From contig CP073261.1 in assembly GCA_019739335.1 (NCBI GenBank), positions 558,001 to 622,000 on the forward strand: a DNA stretch of 64,000 nt. The letters run 5' to 3'. The notes under the pieces were generated by a model. The model had not been told where the DNA came from and ran no database searches. It saw only the letters and a program-made list of their open reading frames with translations. Positions 56,322 to 64,000 of the stretch are shown here, one piece after another (the stretch's first letter is position 1; each line of letters begins with the position of its first letter). The DNA is from Erythrobacter sp. GTDB taxonomy: Bacteria > Pseudomonadota > Alphaproteobacteria > Sphingomonadales > Sphingomonadaceae. A program made the translations under genes and the position numbers.

Positions 56322-57075
56322 CCCGATCGACACCAATCTCTTTGGCCCCGACATCATGGCGGGTGAATATGCGCTGGGCGTGCTCGAAGGCGCGGACCTG
56401 GCAATTGCGCAGCGCCGCTACCTGTCGGACCGGGAATTTGCGGCACGGGTGGAATGGTGGCGGCATCGGCTTGGCTGCATGGCCGAAGCGGCAGGCGAAT
56501 TCGACCCCTCTGAGCAGGTCTGGCCCGCCATCGAACGCCGGTTGTTCAGCGACCGCGAAGGGGGTGGCGCGATGGAAGACCCGCGCGTCCGTCCCTCGAC
56601 CAGAGGCCTGCCCGGCTGGAGTCTCGGTCTGGGCATGGCGATCTCGGCAGCGGCCGCTGCGGCGCTGACTTTCGTGTTCGTCCAGCCTGCCGGACAGCCT
56701 CCGGTGGCTCCGGTCGAAACTGCCGCTCCGGTCGCTGGGGAACGGCTGGTGGCGCAACTGGCGAGCGAGGACGGGGCTCTGACGCTGGCAGGTCTGGTTG
56801 ACGGGCAGACCGGGCAATTGTCACTCAACATCGGCGGCTTCGCACCAGCGGAAGGGCAGGCGACAGAATTGTGGGTGGTGCCTGAAGGCGGCGCTCCGCA
56901 GTCGCTCGGCTTGATACCCGCCAGCGGGACGTTTGCGCGCGATCTGACCGACGCCGAGCGCGCGGCCTTGGTGGCCGGGGCATCGCTCGCGGTAACCTAT
57001 GAAGATGCAGTCAGCGCTCCCCACGCGGCTCCAACTACGGACATCCTGATTATAGGCGGCCTGACGCAGGTTTGA
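56314..57075 (+). CDS. RskA-like anti-sigma factor
   Basis: A 253-residue membrane anti-sigma: cytoplasmic N-terminal part (MAGEYALGVLEGADLAIAQR, the RskA opening) to about residue 105, one membrane segment (GLGMAISAAAAAALTFVFVQ), a Pro-rich hinge and a periplasmic domain (SLNIGGFAPAEGQATELWVV, PEGGAPQSLGLI). The genes' overlap shows translational coupling. It presumably holds the sigma factor until a periplasmic signal triggers proteolysis; the signal is unknown. A TTG at 56308 is an alternative start. Confidence 0.88.
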   Translation: MADPIDTNLFGPDIMAGEYALGVLEGADLAIAQRRYLSDREFAARVEWWRHRLGCMAEAAGEFDPSEQVWPAIERRLFSDREGGGAMEDPRVRPSTRGLPGWSLGLGMAISAAAAAALTFVFVQPAGQPPVAPVETAAPVAGERLVAQLASEDGALTLAGLVDGQTGQLSLNIGGFAPAEGQATELWVVPEGGAPQSLGLIPASGTFARDLTDAERAALVAGASLAVTYEDAVSAPHAAPTTDILIIGGLTQV

Positions 57076-57312
57076 TCCACTTTCCTCGAATTTGGTTCCC
57101 GCTACTCACTGAAAAATAATTCTTTATTCCACTGCATCCAAAATTGGGTCCGGTTCGTATGTCTTGTGCCTCCCGCATCGGGAGGTGCCACGCAACCGGG
57201 GTTGCCGAGCTTGGGGAAGCATCGCAGGGGGCATTATCCTGCGCTGGATTTCTTCGAATTCCGACGCCTTCGCTTGTCGTGGCCTGGTCCACACATGCGA
57301 GAGGAAACAAAC

Positions 57313-58794
57313 ATGTCCCATAGAATTGCAAACCGTTTGGCCATCACTTTACTGAGCGGCACTGCCGCCATTGGCCTCGCTACCACTCCCGCAGCGGCGC
57401 AGGAAATCCCGTTTGATGGCGGCTACGAATGCGTGCTCAACAACGATCTGCTGCTGGTCGATACCACTGCCAACGCCACGGCGCTGGGCGAAGATGCGTT
57501 GGCCTGCGGTGAAGATGCCAATGCCACCGGCCCCTCGACCACAGCGGTCGGTGGCGAGGCCGATGCCACCGGACCTGGCACCACCGCAATCGGCTGGCGT
57601 GCGGAAGCGACCGCTGAACGTGCGACGGCGCTGGGCCACCTCGCCACTGCACAGGGCGTCCGCTCGTTGGCAGTGGGCGAGAACGCCGATGCCCAGTCCG
57701 ACTTCTCCACCGCAATCGGCAATGAATCGATTGCCAACGGCATTGACGCGCTGGCGCTGGGTGACACCGCAATGGCGATGGGGAATTCAACCACTGCGGT
57801 TGGTGGCGAAAGTATCGCCACCGGTCCGGGAGCAACAGCGTTTGGCTGGCGTGCCGAAGCCAACTCCGAACGTGCCACCGCACTCGGCCATCTTGCCACG
57901 GCGCAAGGCGTTCGCTCGATTGCGGTGGGCGAGAACGCCGACGCGCAGACCGATTTCGCTACCGCGATAGGGAACGAATCTGTCGCCAACGGAGTGGATG
58001 CACTCGCGATCGGCGACACTTCTTTTGCAATGGGCAATTCGACTACTGCCGTTGGTGGTGAGAGCGTTGCCATGGGTCCGGGCGCTACGGCATACGGTTG
58101 GCGCTCGGTTGCTGATGGTGAACGCGCGACAGCGCTGGGCCATCTCGCAGATGCTGGCGGCGTGCGTTCAGTCGCGGTAGGTGAAGCTGCCAATGCCTCA
58201 GGTGCGGGAGCCATCGCGCTGGGCAACCAGTCGGTTGCCTCCGGGGTCAACTCGGTCGCTATCGGCAATGGCGCGGTGGCTGCCAATGACGGGCAGGTGG
58301 TGATCGCGGGGCTGGATACCAGCACCGCCTCTCAGGTCGGCCCGGTCTTCGTGCTGACCGCTGACGGCAGCGGCACGCTGGGTCGATCGGCGAGCTTCGC
58401 TACCACCGAACAGGTGGCGGCCAACACCTCGTCGATCAATGTCAATTCCGGACTGATTTCTGCCAATACTGCCAATATCGCCGCCAATTCGGCAGCGATC
58501 GGGGCATTGCAGGGGCAGACCGCGACCTTGTTCGATCTTGCCAATGCTAATGCCCAAGGGCTGCGTGAGGCAAATGAGGGTGTGGCACTGGCGCTGGCGA
58601 TGGAATCGCCGGTCCTCATGCCTAGCGACAGCTTCGGCGTGGCGGGCGGTTTCGGTTACTTCAACAACCGGGTCGCCGGTTCGGCCAGCGTCGCCGCTCG
58701 CGTGAGCGAAAACGCCTATGTTACCGGCGGGGTCGGAGTGGGCTTTGAAGAAGGCGAGATCGGCGCGCGAGCGGGGTTCCAGGCCGCTTGGTAA
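57313..58794 (+). CDS. Second YadA-like trimeric autotransporter, short, with 84-residue repeats
   Basis: A 493-residue protein: signal peptide (ends TPAAAQ), a short Cys-bearing start (YECVLNNDLLLVDTTANATA), then a head made of three 84-residue units of YadA repeats (STTAVGGEADATGPGTTAIG to DALALGDTAMAMGN). A stalk follows (SINVNSGLISANTANIAANS) and an anchor with alternating strands (FGVAGGFGYFNNRVAGSASV), ending GARAGFQAAW. Two copies of the repeat are nearly identical. The region upstream is 237 bp of gene-free DNA. Confidence 0.88.
   Translation: MSHRIANRLAITLLSGTAAIGLATTPAAAQEIPFDGGYECVLNNDLLLVDTTANATALGEDALACGEDANATGPSTTAVGGEADATGPGTTAIGWRAEATAERATALGHLATAQGVRSLAVGENADAQSDFSTAIGNESIANGIDALALGDTAMAMGNSTTAVGGESIATGPGATAFGWRAEANSERATALGHLATAQGVRSIAVGENADAQTDFATAIGNESVANGVDALAIGDTSFAMGNSTTAVGGESVAMGPGATAYGWRSVADGERATALGHLADAGGVRSVAVGEAANASGAGAIALGNQSVASGVNSVAIGNGAVAANDGQVVIAGLDTSTASQVGPVFVLTADGSGTLGRSASFATTEQVAANTSSINVNSGLISANTANIAANSAAIGALQGQTATLFDLANANAQGLREANEGVALALAMESPVLMPSDSFGVAGGFGYFNNRVAGSASVAARVSENAYVTGGVGVGFEEGEIGARAGFQAAW
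57535..58290 (+). repeat. Tandem 252-bp coding repeats, three units
   Basis: Units at 57535-57786, 57787-58038 and 58039-58290 encode 84-residue YadA head blocks. Units 1 and 2 are closely similar; unit 3 is degenerate after LGHLADAGGVRSVAVGE. A collapse or expansion by recombination is likely between strains. Confidence 0.85.
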
Positions 58795-58836
58795 ACCAAA
58801 GCGTCTGACTAAGGGTTCCTCCCGTGGACCGGGAGC

Positions 58837-58865
58837 GGGGGTCGAAGCCAAAAGCTTCGGCCCCC
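58837..58865 (+). terminator. Hairpin downstream of the second autotransporter
   Basis: A 12-bp stem (GGGGGTCGAAGC with GCTTCGGCCCCC, one G-T pair) with a 5-nt CAAAA loop, 43 bp after the stop. No U-tract follows, so termination strength is uncertain. Confidence 0.5.
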
Positions 58866-59106
58866 CAGCGCCCGGTTTCACGCCAACTCGGCGGATGGAC
58901 AAAATCTTCGAGAATCAGTGGACCTTTACAACTTCCCCTGCGCCAAAATCGTGGTGCAAAGTGAACAGGGTGCGAGGCTGTAGTCTAGCGTTACATCAGT
59001 CAAATATCTGAAGCTACATCAGTCGAATGTCTGGACTCGGGTCGGTTGGAGAATTTCCGCTCCTGGCGAAAAGCCCATCGAAGCTGCCAGGCAGGTTCTG
59101 GTGCCG

Positions 59107-59152
59107 CTCACAAGTCCCGCTCATGGCCGGAAAGAGGGTGGGTTGCGGACAG
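59107..59152 (+). repeat. Intergenic repeat, diverged copy F
   Basis: Resembles the 3' half of copy B (ATGTCTGGAATGAGGGTGGG against CATGGCCGGAAAGAGGGTGG, then TTGCGGACAG against AAACGGACAT). Weakest of the set. Confidence 0.35.
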
Positions 59153-59279
59153 TTCCAACACAAATGTTTGATTTGTGAGATGCTGCGCCTTCGAGTAGCA
59201 TTTGCTGGCGTATAGGAAGCTCCAATACCGCTCCATTCACAGAATTGTAGCGAAATTCCAAACACTCATCTGGTGATCT

Positions 59280-59711
59280 ATGCAGAAATTGACAACTTTA
59301 GTTATTTTTCCGTTCTATATGTTGATTACTTCTTCGTGTATAACCGACGAGGTGCAAGATAGGATGCGCTTTTGCGAACAAATCGCATCTCAAAATATGC
59401 TGAGATACGAATTAAATAATCTATTCTTGATATCTAGCTTTCATGGGGCCTTCATTCAGGTTCCCGATTGTAGCAACGTTACGCTAGATTTGAATTTATC
59501 ACTGCTAGATAATGATATCGAAGTGAATAGAAGATTGAGGGAATTGATAATGATAAGCCAAGTGCAAGACAATTTTCCGATAGAAGTTCATTCTGAGGGA
59601 TATCTTGAAACTGTTCATGAACTTAACAATTCTAGGCGGACTCTTTTCATCGAAAAAGTTTATGGCTTTAGACGGCTAGATCGGTCGTTTGTTGATCAGG
59701 CAGGCGAGTGA
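59280..59711 (+). CDS. AT-rich small lipoprotein of unknown function
   Basis: A 143-residue protein with an N-terminal signal (MQKLTTLVIFPFYMLITSSC); the lipobox is ITSSC, so a lipid anchor at about Cys20 is likely. The body has FCEQIASQNMLRYELNNLFL and IEVHSEGYLETVHELNNSRR. Composition and codon use (many AAT, ATA, TTA) are unlike the GC-rich neighbours, indicating recent transfer. No clear ribosome binding site. No family recognised. Confidence 0.5.
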   Translation: MQKLTTLVIFPFYMLITSSCITDEVQDRMRFCEQIASQNMLRYELNNLFLISSFHGAFIQVPDCSNVTLDLNLSLLDNDIEVNRRLRELIMISQVQDNFPIEVHSEGYLETVHELNNSRRTLFIEKVYGFRRLDRSFVDQAGE

Positions 59712-59799
59712 AATTAATGATGAGGTCTGAATCGTTTCTCCTTATCTAGCGCTGTGGTATCAACGCGATCCTCTACTGGCTAAGGGGATTTTCCGCTAA

Positions 59800-59914
59800 G
59801 GGTCGTTTGTTGGCAGGCTGCTTTTGTCTGAATCCGGGCGATAGCAACCATGTTCGGTTTCGGGTAATGCTGAGCGGTGCCGCAATGTCTGGAATGAGGG
59901 TGGAAAGCGGTCGT
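59800..59914 (+). repeat. Intergenic repeat, full copy D (115 bp)
   Basis: Best intact copy: GGGTCGTTTG, then ATCCGGGCGATAG, TTCGGTTTCGGGTAATGCTG and AATGAGGGTGGAAAGCGGTC. Same orientation and length as copy B. Confidence 0.8.
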
Positions 59915-59954
59915 TCGATTGCGCTAGGCATTCTTGTGCTGGTAGACTGGTCGA

Positions 59955-60326
59955 ATGTCGCGCAACTTGGCTGTCGCTGTCCTCGCACTCTCGCTGTCTA
60001 GTTGCGGCCCGCCTTTGGTTTGGGGCGGCGACGAAGCCACGAAAGGCAGGCTGCTGGAGATTGTTCCTCTCGGTTCTACTGTTGGCGATTTAGAAGCAGA
60101 GGCCGAAAATCGCGACTGGCTAATATCAAATCGCGATGATCGATCCTTTCTCAAAGGCGAACCACACCACTTATCCGAAGGGTGCGAACATCAAGGCGGC
60201 GTTAGCCGAAAGATCATCGTCGCAGAGTATGGACTGCTCACCACCTCAGTAGAGACCTCGTGGCTGTTCGATGCGAATGGGAAGCTTGGCAGCTTGTGTA
60301 TCCGCAGGACAACGGACGCGCTCTAG
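59955..60326 (+). CDS. Small lipoprotein of unknown function
   Basis: A 123-residue protein with signal MSRNLAVAVLALSLSSCGPP (lipobox SLSSC). The mature part has TKGRLLEIVPLGSTVGDLEA and ENRDWLISNRDDRSF, a shape seen in small envelope lipoproteins with a BamE-like start (EIVPLGSTVGDLEA), but this match is not strong enough to name it. It lies between repeat copies D and E. Confidence 0.55.
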   Translation: MSRNLAVAVLALSLSSCGPPLVWGGDEATKGRLLEIVPLGSTVGDLEAEAENRDWLISNRDDRSFLKGEPHHLSEGCEHQGGVSRKIIVAEYGLLTTSVETSWLFDANGKLGSLCIRRTTDAL

Positions 60327-60342
60327 TCGCGATGTCAGCATT

Positions 60343-60391
60343 GGGTCGTTTGCTGAAAGGCCGCTTTTGTCTCAATCAGGGCGATAGCTGC
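60343..60391 (+). repeat. Intergenic repeat, copy E truncated by the IS
   Basis: The first 49 nt of the 115-bp repeat, ending exactly where the IS3 element begins. The remaining 66 nt are not found on the other side of the IS. Confidence 0.75.
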
Positions 60392-60457
60392 TGACATGAC
60401 CCCCTGATTTTCCTCCAGTCTCGATTAGAGTCCGGCCCTGACAGAAGGACGGACGAG

Positions 60458-60724
60458 ATGAAGAGAACGAGGTTTACAGAAGAGCAGATTATCGGGGTGC
60501 TGAAGGAGGCGGAGGCGGGCGCGAAGACCGCTGATCTGGCCCGGCGGCTCGGTATATCGGAAGCGACGATCTACAACTGGAAGTCGAAGTATGGCGGACT
60601 GGAGGTTTCCGAGGCCCGGCGGCTGAGGGAGCTTGAGAGCGAGAACGCGAAGCTCAAGCGGCTGCTGGCCGACACGATGCTGGACAACGTGGCGTTGAAG
60701 GATCTCCTGGCAAAAAAGTTCTGA
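60458..60724 (+). CDS. IS3-family transposase OrfA
   Basis: An 88-residue protein with an HTH ([20 protein letters not shown], then [16 protein letters not shown]) followed by a leucine-zipper ([20 protein letters not shown]). Ends after AKKF just past the slippery sequence. Binds the IS ends and regulates transposition; OrfA alone is a repressor in related elements. Confidence 0.9.
   Translation: MKRTRFTEEQIIGVLKEAEAGAKTADLARRLGISEATIYNWKSKYGGLEVSEARRLRELESENAKLKRLLADTMLDNVALKDLLAKKF
60712..60718 (+). promoter_or_regulatory. Programmed -1 frameshift site A AAA AAG
   Basis: In the orfA frame the heptamer is read A-AAA-AAG. A one-base back-slip enters the orfB frame (VLTPAAMRE). OrfB's frame is -1 to OrfA's, as expected for IS3 fusion transposase OrfAB. 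Confidence 0.8.
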
Positions 60725-60735
60725 CGCCCGCCGCC

Positions 60736-61629
60736 ATGCGGGAAGCTGTAGCTCATCTCCGTGCCTGCCACGGGATGAGCGAACGGCGGGCGTGCCGTGT
60801 CATCGATGCTGATCGCAAGAGCGTGCGCTACCGTTCCACCCGGGACGATGATGCCGGTCTGCGTGAGAAGCTGCGCGAGCTGGCCAACCAGCGTCGCCGG
60901 TTCGGCTATCGCCGTCTGCACATCCTGCTGCGCCGGGAGGGCGTGATGATCAACCGCAAGAAGACCCAACGCATCTACCAGGAGGAAGGGCTGGCAGTCA
61001 GGCGGCGACGCAGCCGCAGGCGTGCTGTCGGCACGAGGGCACCGGCTCCGGTGCTGGCACTGCCGAACCAGCGCTGGAGCCTCGACTTCGTGCATGACCA
61101 GATGGCCTCGGGCCGAAGGTTCCGCGTGCTCAACGTAGTCGATGACGTGACCCGGGAGTGCCTGGCAGCGGTGCCGGACACGTCGATCTCCGGCCGCCGT
61201 GTCGTGCGCGAGTTGACCGAGCTGATCGCAAAGCGAGGCAAGCCGGGGATGATCGTCAGCGACAATGGCACCGAGCTTACCAGCAACGCCGTGCTCGCAT
61301 GGTGCGGCGAGATCGGCGTCGAGTGGCATTACATCGCGCCGGGACGGCCAATGCAGAACGGCTATGTCGAGAGCTTCAATGGCCGCATGCGCGACGAGCT
61401 GCTGAACGAGACGCTGTTCATGAGCATGGTCCATGCCCGTGTCGAGATCGCCGCCTGGGTGGATGACTACAACCGGGAGAGACCGCACTCATCCCTTGGA
61501 TACGCAACCCCGGCGGCGTTCGCCGCTGAACTGGATAAGCAATGGCCTGCTCCGCTACGCCCTACGGGCTCCGCTACGCAGCCCATTGCTTCAACCGCGC
61601 TCATGCGCAACAAAGCGGCTCGGCTCTAA
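60736..61629 (+). CDS. IS3-family transposase OrfB (DDE integrase core)
   Basis: A 297-residue protein: N-terminal HTH_21-type region ([20 protein letters not shown]) and DDE core with D in [14 protein letters not shown] in [11 protein letters not shown] and E in [17 protein letters not shown]. All three catalytic residues are present. Probably made as an OrfAB fusion. Intact, so the element may still be active. Confidence 0.92.
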   Translation: MREAVAHLRACHGMSERRACRVIDADRKSVRYRSTRDDDAGLREKLRELANQRRRFGYRRLHILLRREGVMINRKKTQRIYQEEGLAVRRRRSRRRAVGTRAPAPVLALPNQRWSLDFVHDQMASGRRFRVLNVVDDVTRECLAAVPDTSISGRRVVRELTELIAKRGKPGMIVSDNGTELTSNAVLAWCGEIGVEWHYIAPGRPMQNGYVESFNGRMRDELLNETLFMSMVHARVEIAAWVDDYNRERPHSSLGYATPAAFAAELDKQWPAPLRPTGSATQPIASTALMRNKAARL

Positions 61630-61655
61630 TCCCAGCTGGAGGAAAGCTGGGGGTC

Positions 61656-62240
61656 ATGTCACGTTACTTCAAACCCCTGCCCGCTAATGAAACGCCTTAT
61701 GGCCACGACCAAATCGCGCCACCAAGCATGTCTGAGGAGCAAATTCGTGTGTTGGCCGTCGAAGTTGTGCAATCATCTGGTAAAAAATATTTTGTTAGCC
61801 ATGAAAAATTCGAGCAATGTCGACAAAATATCGAGACACCTTTGACTTTTATAAGAGGACTAATGGTTGCAAAGGAGGCTAAAATTGAGCTCGATATGCT
61901 GGAGAAAGCCAAATTACCAAGATTGCTTTCTCAGCCAGAGAATCACAAGCAAGCTTGGGCCATAGAAGAGGAATTCACGACAGATCGAAGGCGCTATGAG
62001 ATAGACTACTTCATACAGAATACTGGCATGAAATTTGGAGACAAATTTCGATTCATTGACGAGGCTAAACGAAATAACATTCAAAATTACGTGATCAAAG
62101 ATTCTGAAAAGAGCGTCTGGCCTGATGAAAATATGAAACTTAAATGGATCATTAGAGATGCGCAAATTAGATTAGTTCATGACGAGGTAAAGAAGAGGAA
62201 GGAACACCTCCGGCTTATAATCAACCAGAACAAATTATAG
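61656..62240 (+). CDS. AT-rich orphan gene joined to the IS end
   Basis: A 194-residue protein with its ATG inside the IS right inverted repeat (GGGGGTCATGTC), so its original N-terminus may be lost. The body is charged and helical: QNIETPLTFIRGLMVAKEAK, YEIDYFIQNTGMKFGDKFRF and RDAQIRLVHDEVKKRKEHLR. Low GC. An in-frame extension runs back to 61542 within the IS. No family recognised. Confidence 0.45.
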   Translation: MSRYFKPLPANETPYGHDQIAPPSMSEEQIRVLAVEVVQSSGKKYFVSHEKFEQCRQNIETPLTFIRGLMVAKEAKIELDMLEKAKLPRLLSQPENHKQAWAIEEEFTTDRRRYEIDYFIQNTGMKFGDKFRFIDEAKRNNIQNYVIKDSEKSVWPDENMKLKWIIRDAQIRLVHDEVKKRKEHLRLIINQNKL

Positions 62241-62420
62241 ATCTAAGATACCCTATAAATGCAGATTCATTGTAACCCATGCCCAAGGCCGCTGGGTGGC
62301 ATTTGAACCAACTAGCGCCGCCTATCCAGTTCCAGTGGGGGAATGAATGGGGGAAAGATAAGTTTGCGTGTTATCATTTCACCATTTTTATCGTTTTAAG
62401 TCATAAGGATAGATGAAAAT

Positions 62421-62448
62421 GGTTCGAATCCTACTCGGAGCCATTTTC
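62421..62448. repeat. Right attachment-site repeat (attR)
   Basis: GGTTCGAATCCTACTCGG followed by AGCCATTTTC, a 28-nt copy of the tRNA-Asn 3' end and following bases, lacking two G. Marks the right edge of the island, 66 bp from the end of secA. Confidence 0.8.
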
Positions 62449-62465
62449 TTTCACACATTCCGGTA

Positions 62466-62492
62466 GCGCGCGCCGCCCTGGGCAGCGCGCGC
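62466..62492 (-). terminator. GC hairpin downstream of secA
   Basis: Arms GCGCGCGCCGCCC (62466-62478) and GGGCAGCGCGCGC (62480-62492), 12 pairs plus one wobble, with a minimal loop. Lies 21 bp after the secA stop. No T-run follows on the reverse strand. Confidence 0.45.
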
Positions 62493-62513
62493 CGATGTAT
62501 CGCCTACCAGCCG

Positions 62514-64000
62514 CTACGCCTGTGCGCCGTGGCAGTGCTTGTACTTGCTGCCCGATCCGCAGGGGCACGGCGCGTTTCGGCTTACGTTCATCCCTGCATA
62601 AGGATCGGCAGTCTGCGACCCGCCTGAGCCGGTGGAGGCCACGGGTGAGGCGGCCAGCGTACCGAACAGCGGCGCGCGGGCTGCCGATCCGTCGCCATCG
62701 TTCGAATTGTCCTCGCCGGTAAAGGGATCGATGTGTCCGGTAAGGAAATCGGGGAGGTCAGGAAGCGCGCGAGGCGGCGGCGGGGCGGCTGCGCGGAATT
62801 CCGCCGTCAGCAGCACCTTGGTAACATCCTCGCGCACGCTTTCCAGCATCGTTTCGAAAAGGCCGAAGGCTTCGCGCTTGTATTCATTGAGCGGCTGCTT
62901 CTGGGCATAGGCGCGCAGGAACACCACCTGCCTTAGCGCATCGAGCGTGGCGAGGTGTTCCTTCCAGTGGTAATCCAGCCGTTCGAGCAGAATGCTCTTC
63001 TCGACCCGCCGCCAGCTGTCTTCCGGAATATCGGCGGTGCGTGCTGCCATCCGCTGCTCGGAAAGATCCTGCAACCGCTCCTCGATCAGTTCGGGCTCGA
63101 CCTGCTCTTCCTGCATCCATTCATCGAACGGCACGTCGAGACCGAGCACGCTTGTGGCCTTTTCCCGCAGCGCCTCGATATCCCACTGTTCGGGGTAGGA
63201 ACCCGGCGGGCAGGCGGCAAACACGATGCCGTTGATCGCATCGCGGCGCATGTCGTCCACCACATCGTCCACGCTCGCGGAATCCATGATTTCGGCGCGC
63301 TGCTCGTAGATCACCTTGCGCTGGTCGTTCATCACGTCATCGTACTGGACGACCTGCTTGCGCATTTCGTAATTGCGCGCTTCCACCTTCTTCTGCGCGG
63401 TCTCGATGGCCTTGCTCAGCCACTTGGAACCGATCGCCTCGCCATCTTCCAGATTGGCGTTCATCATCTTGGCGAACAGCGTGTCCGGCCCGAAAATGCG
63501 CAGCAGATCGTCTTCCAGGCAAAGGTAGAAGCGTGACAGGCCCGGATCGCCCTGACGGCCCGAACGACCGCGCAGCTGGTTGTCGATGCGGCGGCTTTCG
63601 TGGCGTTCGGTACCGAGCACGAACAGCCCGCCCGCTGCCAGCACGCGCGCCTTTTCTTCCGCCACTTCGGCCTTGATCTTCTCGATGGCGGCGTCCTTCT
63701 CGGGTCCGTCCTCCATCTCGCTCAATTCATCCTCGATGCGGAATTCGACATTGCCGCCAAGCTGGATGTCGGTGCCACGACCGGCCATGTTGGTGGCGAT
63801 CGTCACCGCACCGATGCGCCCCGCCTGCGCCACGATATGCGCTTCCTGCTCGTGCATCCGGGCGTTGAGCACCGCGTGCTTGACGCCTTCCTGATCGAGG
63901 AACTTGCTCAGCAGTTCGCTTTTCTCGATCGAGACCGTACCCACCAGCGTGGGCTGTCCACTTTCGCTCTTTTCGGCGATGGCCTTGGCGATGGCCTGGA
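62514..64000 (-). CDS. secA: Preprotein translocase ATPase SecA, 3' part
   Basis: At least 495 residues of the C-terminal half; the gene begins beyond the window. SecA motifs: [70 protein letters not shown] and DDLLRIFG (NBD2). The helical wing and scaffold follow ([20 protein letters not shown]). The tail is Pro/Ser-rich and ends with the SecB/zinc motif [17 protein letters not shown]. Core gene downstream of the island. Confidence 0.96.
   Translation of the reverse strand, partial: QAIAKAIAEKSESGQPTLVGTVSIEKSELLSKFLDQEGVKHAVLNARMHEQEAHIVAQAGRIGAVTIATNMAGRGTDIQLGGNVEFRIEDELSEMEDGPEKDAAIEKIKAEVAEEKARVLAAGGLFVLGTERHESRRIDNQLRGRSGRQGDPGLSRFYLCLEDDLLRIFGPDTLFAKMMNANLEDGEAIGSKWLSKAIETAQKKVEARNYEMRKQVVQYDDVMNDQRKVIYEQRAEIMDSASVDDVVDDMRRDAINGIVFAACPPGSYPEQWDIEALREKATSVLGLDVPFDEWMQEEQVEPELIEERLQDLSEQRMAARTADIPEDSWRRVEKSILLERLDYHWKEHLATLDALRQVVFLRAYAQKQPLNEYKREAFGLFETMLESVREDVTKVLLTAEFRAAAPPPPRALPDLPDFLTGHIDPFTGEDNSNDGDGSAARAPLFGTLAASPVASTGSGGSQTADPYAGMNVSRNAPCPCGSGSKYKHCHGAQA

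Larger units (their letters stand above)
58795..59279. other. 485-bp intergenic region
   Basis: No supported gene. It holds the hairpin at 58837-58865, two direct repeats of ACATCAGTC(A/G)AAT(A/G)TCTG near 58992 and 59014, and a diverged repeat copy near 59107-59150 (CATGGCCGGAAAGAGGGTGG). The remainder is plain sequence of falling GC content. Confidence 0.5.
60392..61661 (+). mobile_element. IS3-family insertion sequence (IS407-like), 1270 bp
   Basis: Terminal inverted repeats TGACATGACCCCC and GGGGGTCATGTCA, with similarity continuing inward (TTTTCCTCCAG against CTTTCCTCCAG). Carries orfA (60458-60724) and orfB (60736-61629) with a slippery A6G between. No target duplication is seen (CTGC left, CGTT right). 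If the outer bases are flank, the element is 60397-61656. Confidence 0.85.
47985..62420. mobile_element. Genomic island inserted at tRNA-Asn, about 14.4 kb
   Basis: Bounded by the tRNA 3' end and its partial copy at 62421. Contents: an MFS transporter, two YadA-like proteins, a TPR protein, two DUF4331 proteins, an ECF sigma/anti-sigma pair, two small lipoproteins, an IS3-family element and an AT-rich orphan gene. The 59.2-59.8 and 61.7-62.4 kb parts are clearly AT-richer than the core. No integrase, relaxase or phage structural gene is seen, so the island looks immobilised or moved in trans. Boundaries depend on the repeat being a true att pair. Confidence 0.7.

Noticed and set aside
47985-62420. 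Prophage
   Set aside because: No capsid, terminase, portal, tail, lysis or integrase genes are seen.

Overview
The window is GC-rich chromosomal DNA from an alphaproteobacterium, most likely a sphingomonad of the Erythrobacter/Altererythrobacter type. This rests on family and synteny recognition, not on a search. Pointers are an alphaproteobacterial-type SerC, a hemC-hemD-mitofilin-like block, an Anbu operon, many DUF3617 lipoproteins, and DsbD, DnaE and Mfd of alphaproteobacterial style.

Layout. 1-2.9 kb: serC (reverse), whose reading frame is broken in a run of eight A, followed by an extensin-like peptidoglycan lipoprotein and a FixJ/LuxR regulator. 3.0-8.0 kb: a reverse-strand Anbu operon (ATP-grasp, alpha-E, transglutaminase, proteasome-like protease) behind an alpha/beta hydrolase. 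8.0-11.0 kb: five DUF3617 genes in tandem. 11.1-25.9 kb: core genes: uvrB, a lipoprotein, dsbD, a ubiH-family hydroxylase, the hemC-hemD-mitofilin block, tsaD-gpsA-polysaccharide exporter, a HhH membrane protein, a lone receiver domain and glutaryl-CoA dehydrogenase. 26-47.8 kb: an OmpA protein with a 28-proline hinge, a membrane-anchored LuxR-HTH protein, dnaE, a Yip1 protein, lolD and lolC/E, a DUF885 protein, recG, sdhE, mfd, an S9 peptidase, an EAL protein and nadK.

47.9-62.4 kb: accessory DNA. A tRNA-Asn(GTT) gene at 47905-47979 has its 3' end repeated at 62421-62448, which marks a roughly 14.4 kb island with no visible integrase. Cargo: an MFS transporter with a Met/His-rich N-terminal extension; two YadA-like trimeric autotransporters; an ECF sigma/anti-sigma pair divergent from a DUF4331-DUF4331-TPR operon; two small lipoproteins of unknown function; an IS3-family element with an A6G frameshift site; and an AT-rich orphan gene abutting the IS. 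Copies of a roughly 115-bp intergenic repeat are scattered through the island. Core sequence resumes with the 3' part of secA, which runs off the window.

Functional themes: envelope biogenesis and quality control (LolCDE, DsbD, extensin-like, OmpA, DUF3617, mitofilin-like), DNA repair (UvrB, Mfd, RecG), and an island devoted to surface adhesins and an extracytoplasmic sigma-factor regulon. The least characterised blocks are the Anbu operon, the five-gene DUF3617 array and the sigma/DUF4331/autotransporter island.
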